Below, one piece after another: positions 17,969-25,847 of a stretch of DNA of 64,000 nucleotides. The translations under genes and the position numbers were made by a program. The number at the start of each line of letters is the position of its first letter. Position 1 is the stretch's first letter. The stretch lies in contig NZ_MSIE01000049.1 of the NCBI RefSeq assembly GCF_001921205.1, positions 1 through 64,000 of the forward strand, written 5' to 3'. The notes beneath the pieces are model-generated. The model was not told where the DNA came from. It saw nothing but the letters and a program-made list of their open reading frames with translations, and made no database searches. Source of the stretch: Actinophytocola xanthii. Lineage in GTDB: Bacteria; Actinomycetota; Actinomycetes; Mycobacteriales; Pseudonocardiaceae.

Positions 17969-18456
17969 GCGCACTGCAGGAGTTGGTGGACCGGACGGCT
18001 GTCGCCGATGTCGTCGCCGGCCTCGCCCACGCCCAGGACGACCGGGACTGGGCCGGCCTGCGGCGACTGTTCGCCGACGAGGTGCTGCTGGACCTGTCGA
18101 CCCACCACTTCGGACGCCCCCCGACGACCGTGCCCGCGGGCGACCTGGTCGAGCTGGCCCGCGGCACGTTGACCGGCTTCGACTGCACCCACCACGCCGC
18201 CTCGAACCTCGCCGTGCGGCTGTCCGGCGACGAGGCCGAATGCCGCACGCACATGATCGCGTATCACCACGTCCCGGCGGACCCCGGTGTCGTCGACCAC
18301 TGCACGATGCGCGGCTACTGGCAGCTCCGGCTCCGCAAGCTCGGCGGACGCTGGCTGATCACCCATTGGGCGGTGGTACGCACCGCTCCGTGGGAAGGCT
18401 CGCCGGACGTCTACGCACTCGCCGCCGCGCTGACGACCACCGCGAAGGAGGAGTGA
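17965..18456 (+). CDS. SnoaL/NTF2-like protein, 163 aa
   Basis: A small alpha+beta-barrel protein starting MSALQELVDRTAVADVVAGLAHAQDDRDWAGLRRLFADEV, the usual helix-strand opening of SnoaL_4-type proteins, and closing with GGRWLITHWAVVRTAPW. Family members serve as cyclases, dehydratases, isomerases or the small subunit of ring oxygenases. It is translationally coupled to the hydrolase gene (ATGA overlap). The catalytic role is open. Confidence 0.85.
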   Translation: MSALQELVDRTAVADVVAGLAHAQDDRDWAGLRRLFADEVLLDLSTHHFGRPPTTVPAGDLVELARGTLTGFDCTHHAASNLAVRLSGDEAECRTHMIAYHHVPADPGVVDHCTMRGYWQLRLRKLGGRWLITHWAVVRTAPWEGSPDVYALAAALTTTAKEE

Positions 18457-18458
18457 GG

Positions 18459-18773
18459 ATGTTCTACGAGATCCGCACGGAGTACGCCAGGCCCGGCTGC
18501 GGCGCCGGACTGGCCAGCTACATGGACGAGACCGTCGTTCCGCTGCACCGCGAGATGGGGATGAACGTCGTGGGGACGTTCACCGTGATCGACGACGAGG
18601 ACTCGTTCGTCTGGATCCGACGGTTCGAGGACGCCGACGACCGCGAACGCGTCCTGGCGGCCGTGCACCGGCATCCCCGGTGCGCCGCCGTGGTCGACAC
18701 CTTCTCCGCGCTCGTCGGCAGGACCGAGTCCACTGTCCGCCTGGAACCGACGGACGGGTCCGCGCTTCGCTGA
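18459..18773 (+). CDS. NIPSNAP-family protein, 104 aa
   Basis: A ferredoxin-like alpha+beta-barrel: MFYEIRTEYARPG, then a helix, GMNVVGTFTV, DSFVWIRRFEDADDRERVLAAV, typical of NIPSNAP/EthD-like dimers. Such proteins often accompany aromatic catabolic genes, sometimes binding intermediates; no catalytic residue can be named. The start lies two bases after the upstream stop, with GGAGG inside the end of that gene. Confidence 0.85.
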   Translation: MFYEIRTEYARPGCGAGLASYMDETVVPLHREMGMNVVGTFTVIDDEDSFVWIRRFEDADDRERVLAAVHRHPRCAAVVDTFSALVGRTESTVRLEPTDGSALR

Positions 18774-18819
18774 CCGGACCCGTGCCTGTCCTGTCCCGCC
18801 CACTCGAGGAGAACAGCTC

Positions 18820-20520
18820 GTGAACGCCACTGACGCGTACCGGCAGAGCCGGGACCAGCTGCTGCGACTGCGTGGCGAGCACGCCCGCGCCGTGGCCGAG
18901 TTCCGGTGGCCGGAGCTCGGTACGCGGTTCAACTGGGCGGTGGACTGGTTCGACGCCATCGCGGACGGCAACGACCGTCCGGCACTCGTCGTCGTGGCCG
19001 AGGACGGGTCCGCGACCGAACGTACCTTCGCGGAGATGTCCCGTGCCTCGGATTGTTTGGCGTCGTGGCTGTCCATGCACGGCGTCCGCCGCGGCGACCC
19101 GGTACTGCTGATGCTCGGCAACCAGGTCGAGCTGTGGGAAGCGATGCTGGCCATCATGAAGCTCGGCGCGGTGATCGTGCCGACCACCACCGCCGTGGGA
19201 CCAGCGGACCTCGAGGACCGGATCGTCCGTGGCCGCGTCCGGCACGTGATCTGCGACGCCGCGGACACCGAGAGCGTCGACCAGGTGCCCGGCGACTACA
19301 CGCGGATCAGCGTCGGTGCGACCGAGGGCTGGGCGAACCTGCGGACAGCCGCCGAACTGGCCCCCACCGGCGTCGCGCACCCGGGCACGGCGCCGCACGA
19401 TCCGCTGCTGCTGTACTTCACCTCCGGTACGACGTCACGCCCCAAGCTGGTCGAGCACACGCAGGTCTCCTACCCGGTCGGCCATCTGTCCACGATGTAC
19501 TGGCTGGGCCTGCGGCCGGGCGACGTGCACCTGAACCTCTCCTCGCCGGGATGGGCCAAGCACGCGTGGTCCTGCTTCTTCGCACCGTGGATCGCCGAAG
19601 CGACAGTCGTCGTCCTCGACTACCGGCGCTTCGACGCGGCGGCGTTGCTGGATCAGCTGCACCGTAGGAGGGTCACCTCGTTCTGTGCTCCACCGACCGT
19701 CTGGCGAATGCTGATCACCGCCGAGCTCGGCGAGCGCCCGGAGGTGCTGCGGGAGGCGATCGCCGCCGGAGAGCCGCTCAACCCCGAGGTCATCGAGCAG
19801 GTCCGGCGGGCGTGGGGCCTGACGGTGCGCGACGGGTTCGGTCAGACCGAGACCACCGCCCAGGTGGGCAACACTCCGGGCGCCGCGGTCCGGCCCGGCT
19901 CGATGGGGCGGCCGCTGCCGGGGGTTCCGGTGGTCCTCGTCGACCAGACCACCGGTCGCCCGGTCACCGGAGCAGGGGAAGGCGAGCTGTGCCTCGACCT
20001 GTCGACGCGTCCGCTGCCGCTCATGACCGGCTACCGCGACGACCTCGAACGCAACGCCGACGCGATGAGCGGCGACTACTACCACACCGGCGATGTGGCC
20101 AGTCGCGACGCCGAGGGCTACGTCACCTATGTCGGCCGCACCGACGACGTCTTCAAGGCGAGCGACTACAAGATCAGCCCGTTCGAACTCGAGTCGGTCC
20201 TCATCGAGCATCCGGCGGTCGCCGAGGCGGCGGTGGTTCCGGCACCGGACTCGGTCCGGTTGGCCGTGCCCAAGGCGTACATCGCCCTGGCGCCCGGGCA
20301 GGAGCCGACGGAGGAGACCGCGCTGTCGATCCTGCGGCACGCCCGAGAGCGCCTCTCCCCCTACCAGCGGGTGCGCCGGATCGAGTTCCGTGATCTGCCG
20401 AAGACGATCTCCGGCAAGATCCGCCGCATCGAGCTCCGGAAACGCGAGCAGGAACGGCGAGACGGCCGGCAACCGAGCAACGAATGGCGAGACGACCAGT
20501 TCCCCGGCCTGAAGAGCTGA
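18820..20520 (+). CDS. Acyl/aryl-CoA ligase, AMP-binding family, 566 aa
   Basis: An adenylate-forming enzyme that activates a carboxylic acid to its CoA thioester. The phosphate loop is LYFTSGTTSRPK. Also seen are the aromatic/Gly motif RDGFGQTETT, hinge-region YHTGDVASRDAEGYVTYVGR, KISPFELESVL, and the catalytic C-terminal Lys in LPKTISGKIRR. Its length suits medium-chain or benzoate-type (MACS-like) ligases. GTG 18820 follows GAGGAG. It is the last gene of the LysR-linked operon, consistent with feeding a ring-cleavage or beta-oxidation product into CoA metabolism. Confidence 0.92.
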   Translation: MNATDAYRQSRDQLLRLRGEHARAVAEFRWPELGTRFNWAVDWFDAIADGNDRPALVVVAEDGSATERTFAEMSRASDCLASWLSMHGVRRGDPVLLMLGNQVELWEAMLAIMKLGAVIVPTTTAVGPADLEDRIVRGRVRHVICDAADTESVDQVPGDYTRISVGATEGWANLRTAAELAPTGVAHPGTAPHDPLLLYFTSGTTSRPKLVEHTQVSYPVGHLSTMYWLGLRPGDVHLNLSSPGWAKHAWSCFFAPWIAEATVVVLDYRRFDAAALLDQLHRRRVTSFCAPPTVWRMLITAELGERPEVLREAIAAGEPLNPEVIEQVRRAWGLTVRDGFGQTETTAQVGNTPGAAVRPGSMGRPLPGVPVVLVDQTTGRPVTGAGEGELCLDLSTRPLPLMTGYRDDLERNADAMSGDYYHTGDVASRDAEGYVTYVGRTDDVFKASDYKISPFELESVLIEHPAVAEAAVVPAPDSVRLAVPKAYIALAPGQEPTEETALSILRHARERLSPYQRVRRIEFRDLPKTISGKIRRIELRKREQERRDGRQPSNEWRDDQFPGLKS

Positions 20521-20544
20521 CCGCTCGACCAGAAGCGTCCTCGG

Positions 20545-21132
20545 TCATCGCAGCGTTGCGAGCACCATGCCCGCCACCCGGTCAGCCCGCTCGCAGTCCG
20601 GCCCGCCTGCCGAAGGATCGACGACGACGTCGATGACCGCGACCGACGCGTCGTCGGCCACCCCCAGGAAGATCTTGCACGACCCGTACTCGGCGATCAT
20701 CTCGTCCGGGGCCCGGATGACCGGGTAGCCGTCCACCTGATCGACACTCCACTGGGAACAGTCCACAGTGCCACACTGCGCGTACTGGCCGGTCAGCCCG
20801 ACATCCTCGAAGATCACGAGCCGCAGGTAGGTCGACGAGTCCGCGGTCTCGCCGTCGGCACGCAGGTCACATGTGGCTTCCCTTGCCTGGGTGCGCGGCA
20901 GCCCCAGCTCACGCCGCTGGAACTCGTCGAGAAGTGCGCACGGGTCGCCGACGAACGTCCCCACGTCCAACGGCCGCGCGACCGGTGGTACCTCCACCGA
21001 GGTCGACAACGGCGAGGTCACCGACTCACCCGCCGGCGAGTCCCCGGAGTCCGAGCCACACCCGGCCACGGCGACCCACCCGGCCACCACGAGGCCGAGC
21101 ATCGAAGCCGTCCCGAAGTCGAACCGCCCCAT
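20545..21132 (-). CDS. DUF3558-type lipoprotein, about 195 aa
   Basis: It has a short hydrophobic signal ending in the lipobox AVAGC, then a low-complexity Ser/Thr/Pro linker. A globular domain opens PPVARPLDVGTFVGDPCALLD and carries paired cysteines, the pattern of DUF3558 proteins common in Pseudonocardiaceae. It is a surface-anchored protein of unknown function. A paralogue lies at 42931. ATG 21132 is chosen; GTG 21141 is in frame and possible. Confidence 0.85.
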   Translation of the reverse strand: MGRFDFGTASMLGLVVAGWVAVAGCGSDSGDSPAGESVTSPLSTSVEVPPVARPLDVGTFVGDPCALLDEFQRRELGLPRTQAREATCDLRADGETADSSTYLRLVIFEDVGLTGQYAQCGTVDCSQWSVDQVDGYPVIRAPDEMIAEYGSCKIFLGVADDASVAVIDVVVDPSAGGPDCERADRVAGMVLATLR

Positions 21133-21255
21133 CGCCTCCACCCCGCGGGTTGACGTAGTCGGCGTACGTCCGGGGTGATGCTACCGTGCGCCAGGTCATC
21201 GCGCCGTCGGCGACGCCGGACACGATCTCCCTGGTCATCGGGTCATCCGCTCCGT

Positions 21256-24156
21256 TTACCGCGTCCCGGTGGCGGCTGGTGTTCGGACCCGGAACGAGGT
21301 CGCGAGGTGCTCGACGGAGATCAGGTAGGTGCGGACGGCATCAGGAGTGATCGTCCAGCTCACCGTGGTCGACGCGCCTGGGGCCAGGCGCACCGGGGTG
21401 ACCGCGAACGTCGAGTCGCCGACCTTCAGCTCGGCGTCGTAGGTGCCTGGCGAACTGCCGACGTTCTTCACCCGCACCGCCACGGAGACCGGCTCGCCGA
21501 CCTCGACGGTGTCCTGGCTGACGGTCAGCTCGTAGGGGGTGAAATGCGGCGCGTTCACCGGCGGTTCGGGTGCGACCCACTCGATCGCGTTGTCGAAGAT
21601 CTCTTTCGCGTCGGCCGTCCAGGCGGCGGGGTCGGCGCCGTGCATGGACAGCAGCACGTGTCGGTTGTTGGCGCGTTGGTCGACGGCGACGCCACCGCCG
21701 ATGACACCGCTGTTGCGGCCCAACGCGCCGATGATCCGCCTGCCGTCGCCTTCGTAGCCACCGAACCAGGCCGCCCACTTGGGTAGGTCCGAGTCGACCG
21801 GGGCCAGCATCACGTGGTCACCGACCTGCCGGTCGCCGAAGATCGGGTGCTGCGCGGTGACCTCGTAGCGGAGGTCCTCCCCGTCGATCCAGCCCGCCGT
21901 AGACCAGGTTTCCTCGGGTTGACCGGTGTGCGTGGACAGCTGACGGAGCCCGTTGGGGTGGCCGGTCGGGTGGTCGAGGAAGAGCACACCGGCGCCGCTC
22001 GCGTCGGTGGCGTCCAGCATCGCCTGGAACCGGGCCTGGTCGTAGCCTCCCCCGCTGTTGTACCCAATCAGCACAACGGGGTGCCGGGCGGCCTGCTCGA
22101 GTTCGCTGTAGGAGTAGGTGGTCGCTGGGACGCCGGCGGGCGTGAACACGTGGTCAACGTACTCCTGGGCGTACGACTCCGGAGTGGACACGACGGCCAC
22201 CGACGGCGGTCTCTGGCGCAAGGTGAAATTCGCCTCGGTCGCCGCGTCCACCGTGATGGTGACCTGGCTCGGGCGCGGTGCGGTGAAGGACGGGTGAATG
22301 ACCTCGACGGAGTAGGTGCCCGCCGGAACGAGCGGGATCGTGTAGCGCCCGTCCGCGCCGGTGGTCGCGGAGACGTTCCGGGGCACGTCGAGGAGGCTGA
22401 TGGTCGCCCCGGGCACGCCGTGGCCGGACTCGGCGAACACCACCGTGCCGATCAACTGTCCACTCGGGACGTCCTGGAGCGGGACGGCCACCGGCGTGAA
22501 GGAGTTCTCCCCGACAACCACGTCGGACACGGTGGCGGCCTCGAAACCGAACGCGGACACGACCACCTCGTACGCGCCCGGCTCGAGGCGGGTGCTGAAG
22601 GTGCCGTCCGCATCCGTGGTCACTGTGCGATTGCCCGGCAGGACGACGACTTTCGCGTCACCGACCGGGTCACCCGACGCTCCCGCGGTGACCGTCCCGG
22701 TGATCCCGGAGCGCACCGCGACCCGGGCGGTGGCCTCGTAGGCGTTGATCCGACCGTGCCCGAACCGGGTGTCCGGCCGGTCCGGCGAGTTGCGGTCGTC
22801 CCAGAACGACGTGTCGGCGAGCGCGGCGAACAGGGCGTCGACGGACAGGCCGGGCGCGGCGGAGCGCATCAGCGCGGCCGTGCCGGCAGTGTGTGGGGTG
22901 GCCATCGAGGTACCGGAGAACGTGCTGTGGCCGCCGCCCGGGTTGGCCGAGTACACATCCACCCCCGGCGCGGAGATGTTCGGCTTGACCCACTCCTCCG
23001 GCCACTCCGCGGGCGGTTCGGTCCACTGGTCCTTGCGAACCACGCCGCCGCAGGAGAACGAGGCCACGTTGTCCGAGGAGTCCGTGGCACCGACGGCGAT
23101 CGCCTCGTAGACGTTCCCGGGACTGGCGGTACCGGCCGTGCCGCAGTTGTTCCCGATGGCGATGACCGGAACGATGCCCGCGGCCCGGATGGCCTGCGTC
23201 GGCGCGATCATCTCCTCGAGAAGACCGTTGGCGCCCAACGACATCGACACCACATCGGGAGGTGAGCCGGCTGGTTCGCCATTGATGTCGGTCGGCGCGA
23301 CGGCCCACTGCATACCGGCGGCGATCTGCGCGAACGTACCGCGCCCGTTGGGGATGACCAGGCCATGCATGTACTCCGCGTCGGGCGCGACGCCGATCGC
23401 GGTGCCGGAGGTGTCGCCGCCGACCACGGTGCCGGTCACGTGCGTGCCGTGCTCGGCCGAGTCCCGGGGCAAGGAGTCGACTCGTCCGCCGCTGACGTCG
23501 AACTCCGCCCAGCCGCCGGGGTGCCTCGGGTCGCGGGGGTTGGTGGTGGCCATCTTGTCGGCCAGGTCCGGGTGGTCGATCGCCACACCGGTGTCCAGCA
23601 CCGCGACCTTCGCGTCGGCGCCGGTGACGCCGAGGTCCCGCCAGACCCGCGCGGCCTCGATCTTGTCCACACCCCAGGTGAGCCCCTGCGCGCGGACGTC
23701 CGCGGATTCCTTCACGTCCGGCAGGGTCAGCTCGAAGTTGGGGATCAGGTGGTCGACACCCGGAATGTCGGCGAGCGCCGCGAGGGCTTCGGCGCGGGCC
23801 GGGAACTCGACGACGAGCATGTTGGTGAGCCAGAGGCGGTTCAGCACGGTGAGGTCGTCGCGGGCTTCCAGGTGCCGCACGACCTCGGCCTGGCTCTCGG
23901 CCGCGTGCTCGCGCAGGGTGTCGATGACGACGTCGTAGCCGCCGTCGTGCTCGGTGACGTTGGGCAACATCAGCAGCGCCTGTACCGGCTCACCCTCGTC
24001 CGCGGCGTCGACCAGGGCGGCGAGTTCCGGCGCGATCGGCGCGGCGTCGGGTTGGGCCGCGGCGTTCGTCGGCGAGATGGCAGTGCCTGCCAGGCCGGCG
24101 AGTACGGCGATCGTGGCCAGTCTGGACCTCGTGGAGCTCACCCGGAAGCGCCGCAT
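21256..24156 (-). CDS. Secreted subtilase (S8) with carboxypeptidase-like and CARDB domains, 966 aa
   Basis: The signal peptide ends near NAAAQ, followed by an I9-like propeptide region (about 50-150). The catalytic triad is Asp188 (VAVLDTG), His236 (HGTHV) and Ser near 416 (GTSMATPH). After the protease come two carboxypeptidase regulatory-like repeats (SGITGTVTAGASGDPVGDAKV; GQLIGTVVFAESGHGVPGA), a Rossmann-like insert, and a C-terminal CARDB-type beta-domain (YELTVSQDTVEVGEPVSVAVRVKNVGSS). An extracellular serine protease, probably nutritional or wall-associated. A PASTA-like gene lies just upstream in the same direction. Confidence 0.95.
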   Translation of the reverse strand: MRRFRVSSTRSRLATIAVLAGLAGTAISPTNAAAQPDAAPIAPELAALVDAADEGEPVQALLMLPNVTEHDGGYDVVIDTLREHAAESQAEVVRHLEARDDLTVLNRLWLTNMLVVEFPARAEALAALADIPGVDHLIPNFELTLPDVKESADVRAQGLTWGVDKIEAARVWRDLGVTGADAKVAVLDTGVAIDHPDLADKMATTNPRDPRHPGGWAEFDVSGGRVDSLPRDSAEHGTHVTGTVVGGDTSGTAIGVAPDAEYMHGLVIPNGRGTFAQIAAGMQWAVAPTDINGEPAGSPPDVVSMSLGANGLLEEMIAPTQAIRAAGIVPVIAIGNNCGTAGTASPGNVYEAIAVGATDSSDNVASFSCGGVVRKDQWTEPPAEWPEEWVKPNISAPGVDVYSANPGGGHSTFSGTSMATPHTAGTAALMRSAAPGLSVDALFAALADTSFWDDRNSPDRPDTRFGHGRINAYEATARVAVRSGITGTVTAGASGDPVGDAKVVVLPGNRTVTTDADGTFSTRLEPGAYEVVVSAFGFEAATVSDVVVGENSFTPVAVPLQDVPSGQLIGTVVFAESGHGVPGATISLLDVPRNVSATTGADGRYTIPLVPAGTYSVEVIHPSFTAPRPSQVTITVDAATEANFTLRQRPPSVAVVSTPESYAQEYVDHVFTPAGVPATTYSYSELEQAARHPVVLIGYNSGGGYDQARFQAMLDATDASGAGVLFLDHPTGHPNGLRQLSTHTGQPEETWSTAGWIDGEDLRYEVTAQHPIFGDRQVGDHVMLAPVDSDLPKWAAWFGGYEGDGRRIIGALGRNSGVIGGGVAVDQRANNRHVLLSMHGADPAAWTADAKEIFDNAIEWVAPEPPVNAPHFTPYELTVSQDTVEVGEPVSVAVRVKNVGSSPGTYDAELKVGDSTFAVTPVRLAPGASTTVSWTITPDAVRTYLISVEHLATSFRVRTPAATGTR

Positions 24157-24250
24157 GCGTCCACCTCAGCAGAGTATGAAGTTTCAACTAACTCCCAGGA
24201 TGGTGGATAACCAACAGCCTTTCAATGCTCTGTTCGGCCGCCTGGCCGGA

Positions 24251-24562
24251 CTACTCCGCATCGGGCTGGGGCGCGGCAGCCTCTTCCAGGCAGGTCGGGA
24301 GTGGGCGGCGTGGCTCACGGACACCACTCGGGTCGCCGGCATCGGTCACCCAGACGGTCACCGCCTCCCACCGGGTCAATCGGGTTCCCGCGGCCGGCAG
24401 CTGGGCCACGACCAGCCCATTCAACAGCGGATGTGGACTGTCAGGATCAGGTCCCTGCAGGAGCAACCCCGCATCGTGACCACTCAGCCATGCGTCGAGA
24501 GCTTGCCTGCCCTGGAAATCGGGGACCACTACCGGCTGCGCGTCCGGTCGGTTCTCGCCCAA
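24251..24562 (-). CDS. Small PASTA-like domain protein, 103 aa
   Basis: The frame contains one PASTA-like unit: VVVPDFQGRQALDAWLSGHD, a variable part, then VVAQLPAAGTRLTRWEAVTVWV, matching the family pattern of VPD(L/F)xG at the start and QxPAAGTxxxxGxxVxVxV at the end. PASTA domains bind peptidoglycan stem peptides. No signal peptide or membrane anchor is apparent. The only start is TTG 24562, because an in-frame TGA lies three codons upstream. It is oriented with the subtilase 94 bp downstream. Confidence 0.6.
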   Translation of the reverse strand: MGENRPDAQPVVVPDFQGRQALDAWLSGHDAGLLLQGPDPDSPHPLLNGLVVAQLPAAGTRLTRWEAVTVWVTDAGDPSGVREPRRPLPTCLEEAAAPQPDAE

Positions 24563-24618
24563 CTCAACTCACCCGCTCGTACTCTACCGCCAGTCGATGC
24601 CGAAATGAAGGCACCAGG

Positions 24619-24650
24619 CTTCTAAGGAAGGTTCGCGTTGTTCTTAGAAT
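24619..24650. promoter_or_regulatory. Operator copy 1: CTTCTAAG - N16 - CTTAGAAT
   Basis: CTTCTAAG (24619-24626) and CTTAGAAT (24643-24650) form an inverted repeat with one mismatch, ending 3 bp before the regulator start codon. A second copy lies before the next gene. It is probably bound by the regulator itself. Confidence 0.65.
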
Positions 24651-24653
24651 GCT

Positions 24654-25316
24654 GTGGTGGAGGACATCGAGGCGATCGTGGTGCTGCAGGATCCCGTCCG
24701 GCGGCAGTTGTACGAGTACGTGGTCGCCCAGGACCACGACGTGAGCCGGAACGAGGCAGCCGAGGGCGCCGGGATCGGCCGCACGCTCGCCGCGTTCCAC
24801 CTCGACAAGCTCGTCGATGCCGGACTGCTCGCCACCGAGAGCCGACGACTCACCGGGCGTTCGGGCCCGGGCGCCGGGCGGCCGGCGAAGCTCTATCGCC
24901 GGTCCGGCGCCGAACACCACGTCTCGGTCCCCGCCCGGGACTACCGCACCGCCGCCGACCTGCTGGCCGAGGTGGCGGACGGCGCCCGGCTGGATGTCGA
25001 GCTGCGGGCCGCTGCCGCACGGGAGGGACGGGCCGCGCGGGCCGCCGCCGGACCGATCGAGGACCTCGACGCGGTGCGGGCCGTCCTGTCCGCACGCGGC
25101 TACGAGCCGCGCACAGACGCGGACGGCGCCGTCCTTCGCCTGGTCAACTGCCCGTTCCACGTCCTCTCGGAGCGGCACCCCGCGCTGATCTGCGGCATGA
25201 ACCTGGCACTGTTGGAAGGCCTCATCGGGGACACCGAAGGGCTGCGGGCCCGCATGGACCCCCGGCCCGGGATGTGCTGCGTCAGCGTTACAGCTTCTAA
25301 AAATAATGACGATTGA
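24654..25316 (+). CDS. ArsR/SufR-like winged-helix regulator with Cys cluster, 220 aa
   Basis: The N-terminal winged helix has DPVRRQLYEYVVAQDHDVSRNEAAE and IGRTLAAFHLDKLVDAGLL, followed by the wing. The C-terminal domain has the cysteines of NCPFHVLSERHPALICGMN and MCCVSV, in the arrangement used by SufR-type repressors to hold an Fe-S cluster. It is likely an iron-sulfur or redox-sensing repressor. Inverted repeats of the same sequence flank the gene: one touching its start, one straddling its end and preceding the DUF3291 gene. GTG 24654 or 24657 starts it. Confidence 0.88.
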   Translation: MVEDIEAIVVLQDPVRRQLYEYVVAQDHDVSRNEAAEGAGIGRTLAAFHLDKLVDAGLLATESRRLTGRSGPGAGRPAKLYRRSGAEHHVSVPARDYRTAADLLAEVADGARLDVELRAAAAREGRAARAAAGPIEDLDAVRAVLSARGYEPRTDADGAVLRLVNCPFHVLSERHPALICGMNLALLEGLIGDTEGLRARMDPRPGMCCVSVTASKNNDD

Positions 25317-25324
25317 CTTAGAAG
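25294..25324. promoter_or_regulatory. Operator copy 2: CTTCTAAA - N15 - CTTAGAAG
   Basis: CTTCTAAA (25294-25301) and CTTAGAAG (25317-25324) repeat the dyad found before the regulator gene, with one mismatch and nearly equal spacing. The site overlaps the regulator stop codon and ends 24 bp before the DUF3291 start. Confidence 0.65.
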
Positions 25325-25348
25325 GGCAAGGATGGTGAGGTGGGTTCC

Positions 25349-25840
25349 ATGAGCGGACACCACCTCGCCCAGCTCAATGTGGGCACGCTGAGACACCCTC
25401 TTGACGACCCACGCATCCACGGCTTCACCTCGATGCTGGCCACCCTGAACGCCGTCGCCGACCGGGCACCCGGCTTCGTGTGGCGACTGGTCGGCGACGG
25501 GAGCAACGACGCCACCGCGGTCCAGACCACCCTCGGCGCGGACGTCATCGTGAACATGTCGGTCTGGGAGAGTCGCGAGAGCCTGTGGGACTACGTCTAC
25601 CGCAGCGGCCACCTGGACGTGCTCCGGCGCCGCGCCGAGTGGTTCGTGCTGCCGAAGACGGCGTTCCAGGTGATGTGGTGGATCCCGGCCGGTCACCTTC
25701 CCACCGTGGACGAGGCGGTCGAGCGACTGGAACTCCTGCGGGCGCACGGCCCGTCGCCCAGAGCCTTCGGGTTCAGGGACGCCTACACTGCCGCGGACGC
25801 CGGCCTCGACGTCGCACCCGATCGACGGTTGTCGTGCTGA
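25349..25840 (+). CDS. DUF3291 family protein, 163 aa
   Basis: Family features: HHLAQLNVGTLRHPLDDPRIHGFTSMLATLNAVADRAPGFVWRL at the start, NMSVWESRESLWDYVYRSGH in the middle and PAGHLPTVDEAVERLELL near the end. The fold is a dimeric alpha+beta-barrel related to antibiotic-biosynthesis or heme-degrading monooxygenases; the biochemical role is unproven. ATG 25349 follows GGTGAGGTGG. It has its own copy of the operator carried by the preceding Fe-S type regulator, so the pair looks like a small regulon. Confidence 0.87.
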   Translation: MSGHHLAQLNVGTLRHPLDDPRIHGFTSMLATLNAVADRAPGFVWRLVGDGSNDATAVQTTLGADVIVNMSVWESRESLWDYVYRSGHLDVLRRRAEWFVLPKTAFQVMWWIPAGHLPTVDEAVERLELLRAHGPSPRAFGFRDAYTAADAGLDVAPDRRLSC

Positions 25841-25847
25841 GGCGGAG

